From positions 84,363,644 through 84,427,643 of the forward strand of contig CM065809.1 in the NCBI GenBank assembly GCA_033398695.1: a stretch of 64,000 bases of DNA, given 5' to 3'. This DNA is from Orobanche coerulescens (lineage: Eukaryota > Streptophyta > Magnoliopsida > Lamiales > Orobanchaceae). Positions 24,420 through 36,491 of the stretch are shown in pieces (the first letter of the stretch is position 1; the number at the start of each line of letters is the position of its first letter). Under the pieces are notes generated by a model, which saw nothing but the letters and a program-made list of their open reading frames with translations, was not told where the DNA came from and did not search any database. The position numbers and the translations under genes were made by a program.

Positions 24420-24805
24420 TGTTGCCTTGAGATGGCCAACATGACTATAATAACTCACGGATGGGCACCGTCCTCGGTGGTCCCAATTTAAATACCTCGA
24501 CTGCCTTGGAATGGCCAATCGATCAAAACGACTCAACAGATGGGAACTATCCTCGACAGTCCCAATTCAACACCAATATTACCTTATAATGGCCAATCGA
24601 TAACAGTGATATAGATAATCCCAATTCAATACCTCGATTTCCTTATAATGGCCAATCGATAACAACGACACAATGGATGGGAACTATCCTCGATAGTCCC
24701 AATTCAATACCTCGATTGCCTTAGAATGGCCAATCGATAACAATGATACAACGGATTCCTCAGTACCTTTAATCGGTTACCGAATACGTCAATGCCTTCA
24801 ATCGG
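24420..24805. repeat. Imperfect tandem repeat inside LTR I
   Basis: About four to five units of roughly 75-105 bp are each marked by AATGGCCAATCGAT, with CCCAATTCAATACCTCGA shared by several. The region lies downstream of the LTR's TATA box, so it would be transcribed. Confidence 0.75.
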
Positions 24806-26083
24806 CCAATTACAGCATCAATAGCAAAACACCAATATCAATAACAATGATCACAACAATGTCTTAAACCAACATCAATATCAACAACAACAATCGATAC
24901 ATCAATACCGTGAACCGGCTATCGACAAAAACATCAACAACGAGTATCTCAATGTCCTGAATAGCTTTTGCCGAACAACAATAACATTTGGCATAATTTG
25001 CAGAAGAGAATCGTATCAAACAATCCCCTGATATCAACAAAATCATAGAGAGACCAAGTCTCGAAATGATACAACACATTCATACACATACACGATAACA
25101 TTAATCTCATTGACTAGTACAAGTATAAAACTTGCCTCAAACCAAAGGCGGTGAAATCCTCCAACGAACGACGAATGGCGTCTTCCAACAATCACAAGCA
25201 CTCGAACAACCTTGAATGAAATAAAATTCATTCAATAACACGATAGAAATCGAAAACAGCACAAAAGACAACCCCTATTCAACACGAATCGATCAAACCT
25301 CACAAACGAATATCATAGTCCTCAACTATGAATTCTAACATCCTCCAACACCTCAATGATCAATTAACATGATCATTATGTTCTTAACACTTGTTACAAA
25401 CAATTCAACAAGGATTATCAGAACAACATCGAATCAATCATCTCAAAATGATAATATCACTAATATCATGATCAATACCTCAAAAACATCATCATCACAA
25501 CAAACATGATGTCTCTATCAATATCAATCACCAATTCTTCAAGAATTCGGATTAATCAACAAGATTAACTTAACCATTTCTAGATTATGATAATCACCTC
25601 CTAATTCATCATAAATCCTTGCTAAAATTGTTATAATCTCTCAAGAACACAACCAACAACAATAATCATCTCAAGGCTATGTTAATCACCTAAAAATATT
25701 AACATAACTCTTCCTAGACATGATTATAACCTCCAAGTATTCTTAAACATCAAGAACACAATTAAACTCAAGCTATAACATCATGTTCTTCATCATAAGT
25801 TCATAAAATCTATGAAGAACCATACTATCCCCCAAGAAATCATCAATACACGAATTACACGACAACAACATCAACATAATCTCGAGTTAAACACAAGATT
25901 ACTCAACATACATCCTGAAAAATGAGGAACAACCTCAAACCATCAAGAATCCACTCCAATCTCCAAGTTCCTAAGCTCCAATCCAAGTTTGAAGAGGCTG
26001 GAAAACGCAAAGCGATGCAGAGGGATGATTTCTAGGGAGAGAAATCAGAAATGGATCGTGGTAAAATGAAAGACGAATCGTGT

Positions 26084-26093
26084 CTTTATAATC
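26084..26093 (-). promoter_or_regulatory. TATA-like box of LTR I
   Basis: GATTATAAAG on the minus strand lies about 10 bp from the palindrome array. Confidence 0.5.
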
Positions 26094-26103
26094 TGCACAT
26101 CAC

Positions 26104-26468
26104 ATTACGGCCGCTATTTCAAGGCTTAACGTACGTTATGGACTTAACGTACATTATCGCCTCTACGTAGCGTATGCTACATAGCCCAAAACTCAATGCC
26201 TCAAAATGGGGTACCCATTACGTACGTTAACTACATTACATACGTAACAAATCTCACCATTACGTACGTTAACCTCAAGGTATAGCATACGTAATGTGCG
26301 TTGACCTGCCTGTCCCAATCGAACTCCGCGAATCCAGCCTGGCCCGGTCCCACACGCCAAAAGTCAGATGCTATCTGATACCCATCGTTACGTACGTAAC
26401 CCTCACAATTTAACGTACGTAAGCTCAACACAATATCATACGTAATGCTACACATGTAGCGTACGCTA
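26104..26468. repeat. Mixed palindrome array in LTR I
   Basis: About a dozen units are present: TTACGTACGTTA, TTACGTACGTAA, TAACGTACGTAA and also TAGCGTACGCTA (26457-26468), the A/B form. It lies directly upstream of the minus-strand TATA box. Confidence 0.88.
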
Positions 26469-26674
26469 TGGCTATATACTTAGCCAAAATTCCAAACTCA
26501 CCAAGAAACATCTAAACGACAAAACAAAATCAACGATAAGTATAAATATTTCGATTCCGAAATATCCCAATACAATATACATTGTATCAGTCAAATACAA
26601 CAACACTTGTACAATTCTAAATGAATACGTACAACACAACAGTTAAACGAAAAAAATTACCCCCGGATATTATA

Positions 26675-27538
26675 GGAACCCCGGTAAGGGATCATGTTCT
26701 AAAGATGATTTCTCATCTAAACAAACTTTATATCTTAGGGGTGACTATCGATGCAGAAACGCAGGTCGATATCATCCTAGGCAGCTTACCTAGGAGCTTT
26801 GAGCAGTTCTGCCTAAACTACAATATGAATCGTAGGGAATATACCTTGGCAGAATTATTGGTAGAGCTTCAAGTTGGGCAAGGTCTCTTTAAGCAAGGGT
26901 ATCAAGTTCCTGCGGCTACTGGTGTTTCGACTTCTAAACCCAAGTGGGGGAAGAAGAAGAAACAAGTGGGCCAGAAGCAAGTGGCAATTCTCAAGCTAAA
27001 GAGCAAAGCTCCTCATCCTGAGGCGAACAAAAATTGTAAGGTAAAGTGCTGCAAGGGCGGTCAGAAAGGACATTTCAAATCGGACTGTCCTGCACTTACA
27101 AAAGGTATGTCTCGAGCACTAGTAGTCAAAACATATTTGGCAGCTTGTTCTTCTACTTCGTGGATAGTTGATTCAGGCTCCACTGATCATGTTTGCTCTG
27201 AATCGCATGGTTTTCAAGTACAGCTTAGTGCGGGCGAGATCACCATCAACTGGGGTGATTATTCCAGACTTATGGCTATTGCAGTGGGAGTCTTGCAGTT
27301 GAAGATTAGTGATAAAATATTAGTCCTTAATAATGTATTATTAGTACCAGATTTTAGAATGAATTTAATTTCGGTTCCTAAATTAAGTTGTGATGGTTAT
27401 TCAGTTTATTTTGATGGTGATGCTATTATTAGAAGAAACGGTGAATATATTTGCAAAGGTACTTATACTGATCGACTATATGTCATTAATACTTCACAAA
27501 CTCCCATATATAAACATAAATCGATTAACTCTGTCTAA
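26675..27538 (+). pseudogene. gag C-terminal part, zinc knuckle remnant and protease of copia E
   Basis: Copia sequence begins about GTPVRDHVLKM; the codons before it (from an ATG at 26621) belong to LTR I. The gag core shows LGSLPRSFEQF and the YTLAELLVELQ helix. A zinc knuckle follows (C-C-GHFKSDC pattern, first part altered to CCKGGQKGHFKSDC). The protease active site is WIVDSGSTDHVC, and the frame ends at 27538 after the segment that leads to integrase. The long open frame is notable in an otherwise decayed element. Confidence 0.85.
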
Positions 27539-28620
27539 ACTTAAAAAGAGAAAAGAACCTTCAAGCATAAACCAAATATATCTGTGGCATTTATGGTTAG
27601 TTCATGTAAACCTTAGGAGGGATTCAAAGATTGATAGATGATAGCCCATTGAATGACCTCCAAGTTGAGTCATTTCCAATTTGTGAATCTTGTCTAGAAG
27701 GAAAGATGACCAAAAGGGTTTTTAAAACCAAGGGAAACCGTGCTCAGAATGTGTAAGAATTGGTTCATACGGATGTATGTGGTCCAATGAATATCCAAGA
27801 TAGGGGTGGTTTCAAATATTTCATCACGTTTATAGATGATTATTAGATATATAGACACATTTATTTGATGGGATGTAAGTCTGGAACCTTTGACAAGTTC
27901 ATAGACTTCAAGGTAGAAACGGAGAAGCGTCATGGAAAGAGTATCATCACTGCAATATGATCATGGTGGTGAATACCTTAGTGGATAGTTCTTGGATTTC
28001 TTGGCAAATAAGGAGATTTCATCCCAGCTCACTGTGCCGGGAACTCCACAACAAAATGGTCTTGCTGAGATAAGGAATAGAACTCTTTTAGAAATGGTTA
28101 GGTCAATGATGAGTTATTCAGATGTACCTATTTCATTCTAGGGATACGCCTTGGAAACAGCGGCGTACATTCTAAATCTGGTACCTTCGAAATTAGTTCA
28201 AAAAACACCCACAGAACTGTGGACTGGGCGAAATCCCGATCTAGAACATGTTCGGTTTTGGGGTACTCCAGCACATGTGCTGAATAAGGAAGCTGACAAG
28301 TTGTCATCTCGTACAAAGGTACAAGTGTTTGTAGGATATCCTAAATAGTCCCCAGGATCAAAAGGTCATTGTTAGCACCAATGCCCGGTTCTTGGAAGAG
28401 GATTATATGATTAATCACAAGCACATGAGCAAAATAATTCTGGAAGAGTTGAGGGGCGAGACTCCGTCTATACCAATCATACAAGCACCAACTAACAGTA
28501 CACCACGTATCGATTTTCAGACTTTTACACCAAATCAGGATTTGCCTCGTCGTAGTGGAAGGGTTGTTCATCAACCAGAATGATTCATAGGTGTGGGACA
28601 ATCTTCGGACTCAACCCCAA
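27539..28620 (+). pseudogene. Integrase remnant of copia E
   Basis: GAG_pre-integrase (LWHLWLVHVN) and integrase core traces, such as the VHTDVCGPM-like and PQQNGLAE-like regions near 27760-27800 and 28040-28075, are broken by stops and shifts. The better preserved end (28151-28348) has AAYILNLVPSK and PTELWTGRNP, typical of the end of the copia integrase core. 28392-28583 is the linker before RT. Confidence 0.8.
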
Positions 28621-28649
28621 ACGAAGATGAATTAGATCCTTAGACTTAC

Positions 28650-29280
28650 AAGGATCAAATCCAAGACAAAGATGCTGACTCCTGGCAAGTAGCAATGGAA
28701 TCAGAAATGGAATCTATGGATTCCAATAAAGTGTGGGAGCTAGTAGAACTATCTGATGGGGTACAAGCCATTGGGAGTAAGTGGGTCTACAAGCGAAATA
28801 AAAGAGGTGACAGGAAGGTTGAAACCTTCAAATCGAGGCTTGTAGCGAAAGGTTACACTCAGGAAGAGGGTATCGATTATGATGAAACCTTTTCACCGTT
28901 AGCCATGCTTAAGTCAATCTGGATTCTTTTAGCTATAGCTGCACATTTGGATCTGGAGATTTGGCAAATGGATGTCGAGACTGCATTCTTGAATGGAAGT
29001 CTAGACAAGGAAATAGACAAACGCCAACCAGAGGGATTCATTGTTGAAGGAGAAGAGCACTTAGTGTGCAATCTTAAGAGATCCATTTATTGACTTAAAC
29101 AAGCATCTAGATCTTGGAATACTCGATTTGACGAAGTTGTCCAGTCATATGGATTCGTCCAATGTCCGAGTTAGAGTTGCATGTATAAGAAATGCGATGG
29201 AAATGTGTTATGTTTCTTGTATTGTACGTAGATGATATCCTTCTGACTGGAAACAACGTAAAGGAATTATCGGATGTACG
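28650..29280 (+). pseudogene. Reverse transcriptase of copia E, cut by copia D
   Basis: The open part (28695-29093) has [30 protein letters not shown] (shown in pieces) and QMDVETAFLNG, the copia RT signature. A stop follows RSIY, then further RT sequence up to YVDDILLTGNN, where the catalytic DD box is visible near 29225-29240. The frame is lost at 29280, where the LTR of copia D starts. Confidence 0.9.
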
Positions 29281-30817
29281 TGTTGGGTTTTACATATATC
29301 TAATAAAATAAATATAAGCACAATGCAGCAGAATAAATTAACAAAAAATTGATTTATTAAGAGTTCGTAGAATTACCTTAATTCGAAGAACAGAACTGAA
29401 CCCGGACCAGGAGCTGATTAAATCCTCTTCATATTTCGGTGATCCACACACGAACAACTGGTACAAGCCGGATTGCTAGATCCTTACGAACAATTTTGAT
29501 AAACAGTATAACAATTAATTCCTTGCTAGAAGGATTTGTACTGATGATCAAAATCAACTAAGGGAAGAGAATGGAGATGGCCGAAACGGACTTCCTGGAC
29601 TGAAATCAATTCGGCCAAACAGTAAAGGGGAGGCCGATTTTTCTATCAAACACAATTAGGGTTGTGTAAATTTTCTTATGACAACTCCTTGTCCAAGACC
29701 CTTTATTTATACTAAGTAAACCCTAGAGTGAAACTCTAGTATTTGCTTAATTGCCCCTCAACTTATTAAAAAATACAATACATATAATATCTTATATTAT
29801 ATATTACTTATTATTTAATCCTCTAATAAATATAATATTTAATATTATATTCCCAGTTGTTATAATTAAATAATATAATATATAATATCCTATATTATAT
29901 ATTACTCATTATTTAATTTTTTTAATAAATATAATACCTAATATTATATCTATTAATTATTCTTGCTTGTCTTTAGTTGTCGTATGTGTGACCCAAAAGA
30001 CTTATATTATATTGGCAATTATTTAAGATCTTATTAAATAATAAATCATAAGCGATCTCTAGCAAGACATTATGACTAACCAAATAATATAAATTTATAG
30101 TCCATTAAACCATTTAACGTGTGAAATCCCTTTGTCGCTCAATATCATATTTGAACCAAGTCATGAAAATTGTCATATTTATTGTGTTCAAATGCTTTCT
30201 CGATCTTAAGTAGACTAATTTAATCAAACGACTCTTCATTTGAGCATGGCCATGCATTTCCTTCAGACCTACTTATCGAGGGGCCCATCAGATATCTCTC
30301 TCACTAAAGAGAGGGACAAATCCCCATCTTGATTATTCATTGCCCTCTACATGACTCCCGCTAATCCCGATCGCTAACCTTTATGATCACCATGTTTCAG
30401 ATGACGTTGGATTACATCATTGCATAGCAGTTATCATGTTGGACTCTATGACAATCTCAGGCTCAAGGATTTATTGACATACTGTTATATTGAGATTCAC
30501 TTAGGCATTTCCATGCAGTGATCTCAATACGGATCTGTCCAGTATTGTTTCTCCGACCAATACCTATAAGTTGATCTGTACCACACGCATAATCATCTGA
30601 TGATTATCAATCAAACATATACTAGTATATTAATCACTTGAGTCTCCATTCAACGCGATTGAGTAATCTTATTATTCGTGAATAACTATTGATTATTATA
30701 ATATTAAAACATGCACACATTATAATAATCAACGAGAAGAAAATATAATCAAATAACATTATTTAAATGTGACAATTACAAATCTAGGTACAATGTCCTA
30801 GGGCACTATTCCCAACA
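29281..30817 (-). repeat. 3' LTR of copia D (1,537 bp)
   Basis: On the plus strand it runs TGTTGGGTTTT to CCCAACA, so TG/CA ends are kept. The inner side is followed by ATCTCCCAC, the complement of a GTGGGAGAT polypurine tract. GTACG at 29276-29280 is the presumed target site in copia E; the partner is not visible. The LTR is very AT-rich in its middle and lacks the palindrome arrays of the other LTRs. Confidence 0.9.
29782..29949. repeat. AT-rich duplicated block in copia D LTR
   Basis: Two 69-70 bp copies (29782-29850 and 29880-29949) of a TATAATATC..TTATTTAAT..AATATTATAT block are about 90% alike. Confidence 0.75.
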
Positions 30818-31484
30818 ATCTCCCACTTGCACTAGGACCATTCATTCATGACTTTTAGTCATATCGATCTATCATGCTCAACATGCTTTCCTTGTGAGAG
30901 TGGCTTGGTAATCATGCTCAACATGCTTTCCTTGTGAGAGAGGCTTGGTAAGTGGATCAGCAACATTCTCTTCCGTTGCTACTTTGCATATACTGAGTAT
31001 GTGTTTAGATCTATAATCAGTCCTTGACTCTTTAGCTTGTACAATAGCACCATTATTGTCGCAGTAAAGACTTATAGGTCCTAAAAGGATCCACATATTC
31101 TCCTCGGATGTAACCGATGCTGCCAGGTACTCAGCTTTAGTAATAGAATATATGAGCGTTCTTTACTTGTAACATTTCCAACTCAGAGCACCTCAATTTT
31201 AAACAAAAACACAAAACCATCTGTGATCTTAAATCATCTCTATCGGTTTCGAAACTTGCATCGGTGTAATCATTTACAGCCAACTCGATTCCCACCCCTC
31301 CATAAATTAGGAAAGCATCATTAGTTCTTAAGTACTTTAGGATGGTTTTCACTTTTGTCCAGTGACTTTCACCTGGATTTGATTGGTATCGACTTGTCAT
31401 GCTAAGGGCAAACGGTACGTCTAGTCAAGTACAAATCATGGCATACATGATTTATACAATGGCCGAAGCATATGGAATCTTGCT
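30818..31484 (-). pseudogene. RNase H end of copia D (part left of gypsy C)
   Basis: On the minus strand, SKIPYASAI and TSRYQSNPGESHW lead into the copia RNase H (LKYLR, YTDASFETD). A break follows, then ISLYCDNNGAIVQAKE, RSKHI and NVADPLTKPL, the normal end of copia pol. Frames are interrupted near 31100-31137 and near 31400-31460. It joins in sense to 40527 onward once gypsy C and one copy of CATGC are removed. Confidence 0.88.
30871..30950. repeat. 40-bp tandem duplication at the end of copia D pol
   Basis: Two 40-bp units (30871-30910, 30911-30950) differ at one base. The duplication lies in the last codons and repeats part of the KHVEHD tail. Confidence 0.9.
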
Positions 31485-32630
31485 CATGCTGTAACACCCC
31501 CAAGATATTCAGGGTATATTACAGTGCCGTGGTTCCCTACATGGAACCCGCCAGTCTAGACGACCTAATATACTCATCGACTCACGGAATCAACATAATA
31601 ACACATCGTCATAAAGACGCAAAGCAATAATAATCCACCCAGTTCAACCGGTCAAACAACATCACAACCACCCAATACAAATATAATAGACGAAAGATTT
31701 CAATCCGAACAAACAAAAGCTCATAGTACTCGAGTACTTCTATTAGTTTACAGGTTGACAAACGATCAAAAGGTAGAAAACAATAAGACACCACTCATGC
31801 ACAATCATCACGCACGGCCATCGTCTGCATACTGGTCCAGCTCTCATTCGTCTCGATGAACCTGACCTGAAAATCATAAAACGAATAACCCCAAAATGGG
31901 TCCCAAAGGGGTTAGCAATTATGCTAGTACAAGTAACCAAATGAACAACTTACACCTTACACATGTAGTCAATGCATGCAATCATGAAAACATTGGTTGA
32001 AACACACATTTCCGGAAACGCCAATAATCCAAAACACATTTGCAAAATGCACCACAATTAACCGCGAACCCACCCCTCCGTGGACTCCTACCGAGACCCT
32101 GTCGGATCTAACCCATAGTGAGCATACACACACACACACACACACTCATGCAATACTACTATGTCAAGATTGTAAGTTCATAAGGGTACTTGACTCGATC
32201 AATAGACGGTGACATGAATGGAAAGGAAGAATCAAACACGACCGCTAGGAACCGGCGAAACAGAACCTAACGATTCTAAACGAATACGGAAATGGAATAC
32301 ACCCGAAAACCCGCCCACGATTCATGTATATTCGTACAGGAACAACAAAGAGGGCGGACCACAACCAAACCCTCTCGATTACACAAATACCACGAAATAT
32401 ACCATGAATCCGTAGGGAAAACGAAAATACCAATAAGATTAACCATATACACCATGGATTAATCAACAACACGGAACAATGGATGATTAGTGATAGATTG
32501 ATGATATGATGATCAAATACACTTTTCCAACGAAGCTTCAGTGAAAATCAGATGAACCCTAGGCCTCAAGTCGCTTCCGTCGCGAAGAGAAGAGAGAAAG
32601 GTGAGAAATAAAGAAAAAGTCGGCCGCTGT

Positions 32631-32643
32631 CAGTTTATATACT
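32631..32643 (-). promoter_or_regulatory. TATA box of C 3' LTR
   Basis: AGTATATAAACTG on the minus strand lies 8 bp from the palindrome array. The same arrangement is at 39679-39691 in the 5' LTR. Confidence 0.75.
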
Positions 32644-32650
32644 GGCAGGT

Positions 32651-32963
32651 GTTACGGCTGTAACATCACTAACATACGGCCGTAACATGAGAATATTACG
32701 ACCGTAACGTGCCCGACTTACGACCGTAACTGGCCCTGGGAGAAATCTGGGCAATCCAACGAAGCTCACTTACGGCCGTGCAACAAAATGGTTACGGCCG
32801 TAACACATATTACGGCCGTATCTGACAAACATTACGCCCGTAAGTGCTCACTGGACCAAAAGCTAGGAAAAAAAACGAACTCAAGTTACGTCCGTGCAAG
32901 TAAGAACTTACGGTCTTAACTGATGAGTATTAAAGCCGTAACAGCCTTCGCTTACGGCCGTAA
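32651..32963. repeat. TTACGGCCGTAA palindrome array, C 3' LTR
   Basis: About 13 units of TTACGGCCGTAA, several with one arm changed, lie immediately upstream of the minus-strand TATA box. Confidence 0.92.
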
Positions 32964-33559
32964 TGTGCCTTTGGCAGCAGGCCAGAGATGCACAATGTTA
33001 TAATGAAGGTCGATCGGAGGGTACAAGATGTACCAACGGATACATTCTCAACGAGTTCCGAGATAGAAACTAAAATGTTCAAACGAAATGCGATTCCGAC
33101 AACCTGAGGGTTCGGTAACGACAAGGATAGTAATTACCCCATAACTTTGGGAAATTACAAAACGGCCCGAAACATCCAAAACACACGATACATGATCAGA
33201 AAAACAAATGAAAGTTCACAACATGCATAACAACATGAGACGGACCTGCCGCAACCCCGAAACGGTGGTTCCGAACAATGTTTACGAGAATCGAACGAAC
33301 TAGCGACGAAAATGACATTAAGCACGGAATTGAGTAAAAAGTCCGAAACAAGCTCGGATGACATAAAGTCCAATGTTAAATATTCTCGAAATTTCGATAC
33401 GGTTACAAGCGAGTCGCTAAAAATGAAAAATACACCAAAAATGAAAATATCGGGAAAAGAAAAATGCGGATATTACATTCTAACCCTCTAAAAATAAGTT
33501 TCATCCCGAAACTTAAGAAACAAACAACTCGGGTATCTAGCACGCATACTATCCTCGGT

Positions 33560-36491
33560 TTACCAAGTTGCCTCCTTGACACCATGCCTCGACCAATGCA
33601 CCTTGACCAAGGGAATGGTCTTATGCCTCAATCGCTTCTCACGGTGGTCCAAAATCTTCAAGGGACGCTCCTCGAAAGTAATATCCTCAGCAATATCAAT
33701 CTCACCGTAATCGATGACGTGACTAGGATCCGGGACATATTTCCTCAATAGGGAAACATGGAAAACACTATGAACGTGACTCAAGGCCGGAGGTAACGCC
33801 AACCGGTATGCCAACTCACCGACTCTCTCGAGAATCTCAAAGGGTCCTATAAATCTCGGGCTCAACTTTCCCTTCTTCCCGAAGCAGAAAACTCCCCTCG
33901 TCGGCAACACTTTTAGCAAAACGTGGTCTCCCACCTTGAATTCTAAAGGTCGACGACGGACATCGGCATATGACTTGTGCGACTCTGAGCAGTCAACATC
34001 CTTTCTCGAATCATTTTCACCTTCCGCCTCGTCTCTCTAACTATATCCGGTTCGGTCCCGACCAGATCGGATGCCTCGTTCCAACAAATTGGTGATCGAC
34101 ATCATCGCCCATAAAACGCCTCATACGGTGCCATTCGAATCGACGCATGCCAACTGTTATTGTACGTGAACTCGATCAACGGTAAATGTTCCTCCTAGTC
34201 ACTGCTCCAATCGAGAGCACAAGCGCGCAACATATCCTCAAACGTCTAGATAGTGCGCTCGGACTGCCCATCCGACTGAGGATGAAAAGAGGTACTCAGA
34301 CGCGAACGAGTACCCAACGCCTTATGCACTGCCTATCAAAAGTGCGATACAAAACGGCCATCCTGATCCGAAACAATAGACTTCGGAGTACTGTGAAGCT
34401 TCAATAAACACACGAGCCAACTTCTCCGGACCCCAAGTATCCTTGATGCCCAAAAAATATGCCGAATTGGTCAGACGGTCCACAATCACCATAACCATAT
34501 TCATGCCCGATCTCGATCTCGGCAAACTCGTGATGAAGTCTATCGAAATATCTTCCCATTTCCATTCCGGAACGGGAAGTGACTGCAATAACCCAGTCGG
34601 TCGGTGATGCTCGATTTTGACCTCCTAACAAGTCAAACATCTCGCTACAAACCGTATGACCTCCTCATTCATATCATTCGACCAAAAATCTCTCCTCAGG
34701 TCCTTGTACATATTACTCAAACCAGGATGAACGGAGTAAGGTGTAGATGGGCCTCTCGCAAAATACTCCGTCTCAATGTCAAGTCCTTCGGTACACAAAG
34801 CCGACTCTGGAATCTCAACACACCATCCTCGTGAATCACAAACCCAGGAGACTTTCTTTTAAGAACATTCTCCCGAATTTGAGAAATCATCGGATCCTCT
34901 AACTGCTTCAATTTAATTTCATCGACCAGCGACGACGAAATCTCTAAAGCACAAAGTTGCCTGACCACTCCTGGCAATAAAATATCAACAACCAAATTGA
35001 TCAAAACCCGTTGAAGCTCAGACTGAGACGTAAGAATCTCAAGTGTCCTCAACGCAACCGGTTTTCGACTCAAGGCGTCAGCCACGACGTTCGCCTTGCC
35101 CGGATGATAAAGGATTTCGAGGTCAGAATTCTTAATCAGCTCCAACCACCTCCTCTGCCTCATATTCATCTCCCACTGGGTAAATATATACTTCAGACTT
35201 TTATGATCGGTAAAAATCTAACATGCGGAGCAAAATAGATAGTGACACCAAATCTTGAGTGCAATGACAACTGCCGCTAACTCCAAATCGTGAGTAGGGT
35301 AGTTGAGCTCGTACGGCCTCAATTGTCTCGATGCTACGCAATAGTCTTGCTGTGCTGCATCAATACGCACCCAAGACCCTGGCCCAAAGCATCACTATAA
35401 ATAGCAAAACCCTCGTTGCCACACGACAACGCTAAAATCGGGGCTGAAGTTAAATGCCTCGTCAGCTCCTCAAAACTCGCCTGTCTCTCGTCATTCTATA
35501 TGAACGTCTCAGACTTCTGAAGCAACTATGTAAGTGGCTGAGATAGTTTCGAGAAACCCTCGATGAACCTACGGTAGTAGCCCTCCAAACCCAAGAAACT
35601 ACGGACCTCCTTCACGTTCTTAGGCGGTGCCCAATCCAACACTGCCTTGATCTTCTGCGGATCCACACGTACTCCCTCGGCAGAAATCACGTGACCTAGA
35701 AACATCACCTCCTTCAGCCAAAACTCACATTTCGAGAACTTCGCATAGATTTGCTCGGTCCTCAAAATGTCTAACACCACTCGCAGATGATGCGTGTGCT
35801 CCACCTCGTTCCTCGAATAGATAAGGATATCGTCAATGAAGACGACGACACACTTATCCAAATACTCGATAAAGACCTTGTTCATCAACTGCATGAACAC
35901 TGCCGGCACGTTAGTTAACCCCAATGGCATAACTACAAACTCATAATGCCCGTATCTCGTCCGAAAAGCTATTTTCGGCACATCGGACTCCTTCACCCGA
36001 GGCTGATAGTACCCCGATCTCAAGTCGATCTTCGAGAATACCGCAGCTCCCTACAACCGATCGAACAAGTCATCAATCCTCGGCAAGGGGCACTTGTTCT
36101 TGATAGTCACCTTGTTTAGCTCGCGATAGTCGATACACAAACGCAGTGAACCATCCTTCTTCCGCAAAAACAGAACCGGTGCGCCCCAAGACGAAGTGCT
36201 CGGTCGAATATACCCTGACTCAAGAAGCTCACTCAACTACTTCTTCAAGTCAGCCTTCTCTGAAAGAGCCATGCGATACGGCGCCTTCGAAATTGTAGCC
36301 GCACCCGACTCTAACTCGATAGCGAACTCTACCTCAGGGTCCGGTGGCAACCCCGGTAACTCGTCAAGAAAAACGTCAGGAAACTCACTAACAACTGGAA
36401 TCGATGAAAGATCGACTCCACCACTCTCCGCCTTCAAGGCGTAGCACCAATAACCAGTACACCCCTTCCGCAGGAGTCTCATCACTTTCAA
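33560..36491 (-). pseudogene. pol of gypsy C: RT, RNase H, integrase, chromodomain-like tail
   Basis: From right to left the minus strand encodes the RT start (LPGLPPDPEVEF, 36237-36491), the fingers with [15 protein letters not shown] (36051-36236), the palm with [11 protein letters not shown] (35526-36023), a damaged RNase H around 35200-35520, the RNase H end and integrase zinc region (34717-35169, with DALSRKP), the integrase core start (WEDISIDFITSLP, 34322-34588) and a C-terminal part with [16 protein letters not shown] (33560-33934). Stops end most pieces. Those at 36237, 36051, 35526 and 34625 are TAG where related elements have Gln. Integrase core sequence between 33935 and 34320 is shifted. 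Confidence 0.9.

Larger units (their letters stand above)
23366..26674 (-). repeat. Minus-strand gypsy LTR (I), about 3.3 kb, inserted in copia E
   Basis: On the minus strand the start is TATAATATCCGGG at 26674, a TG to TA variant of the gypsy LTR start. A patch at 24068-24130 matches, on the opposite strand, the A/B LTR segment with CACACGATGGTCATG and GGACCGTGCACAC. This ties the two LTR families together. The left end abuts LTR K and may be truncated. It holds an array, a TATA box and a 100-bp-class internal repeat. Small frames inside it are not convincing genes. Confidence 0.65.
26675..29280 (+). mobile_element. Decayed Ty1/copia element E, both ends missing
   Basis: Gag, protease, integrase and reverse transcriptase remnants follow in copia order. 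LTR I cut its gag on the left and copia D cut its RT on the right (at 29280, after the YVDDILL box). The remainder right of D is not seen in the window. It is one of the oldest layers here, judging by its many stops. Confidence 0.85.
31490..33477 (-). repeat. 3' LTR of gypsy C (1,988 bp)
   Basis: The minus-strand LTR starts TGTAATATCCGCA at 33477 and ends GGGGGTGTTACA at 31490. It lacks a block of about 80 bp and a second block of about 80 bp that are present in the 5' LTR. A CA microsatellite lies at about 32127-32147. Confidence 0.93.

Noticed and set aside
26621..26674. Start codon at 26621 as the real start of copia E gag
   Set aside because: Sequence up to 26674 is the edge of LTR I; recognisable gag begins only after it.
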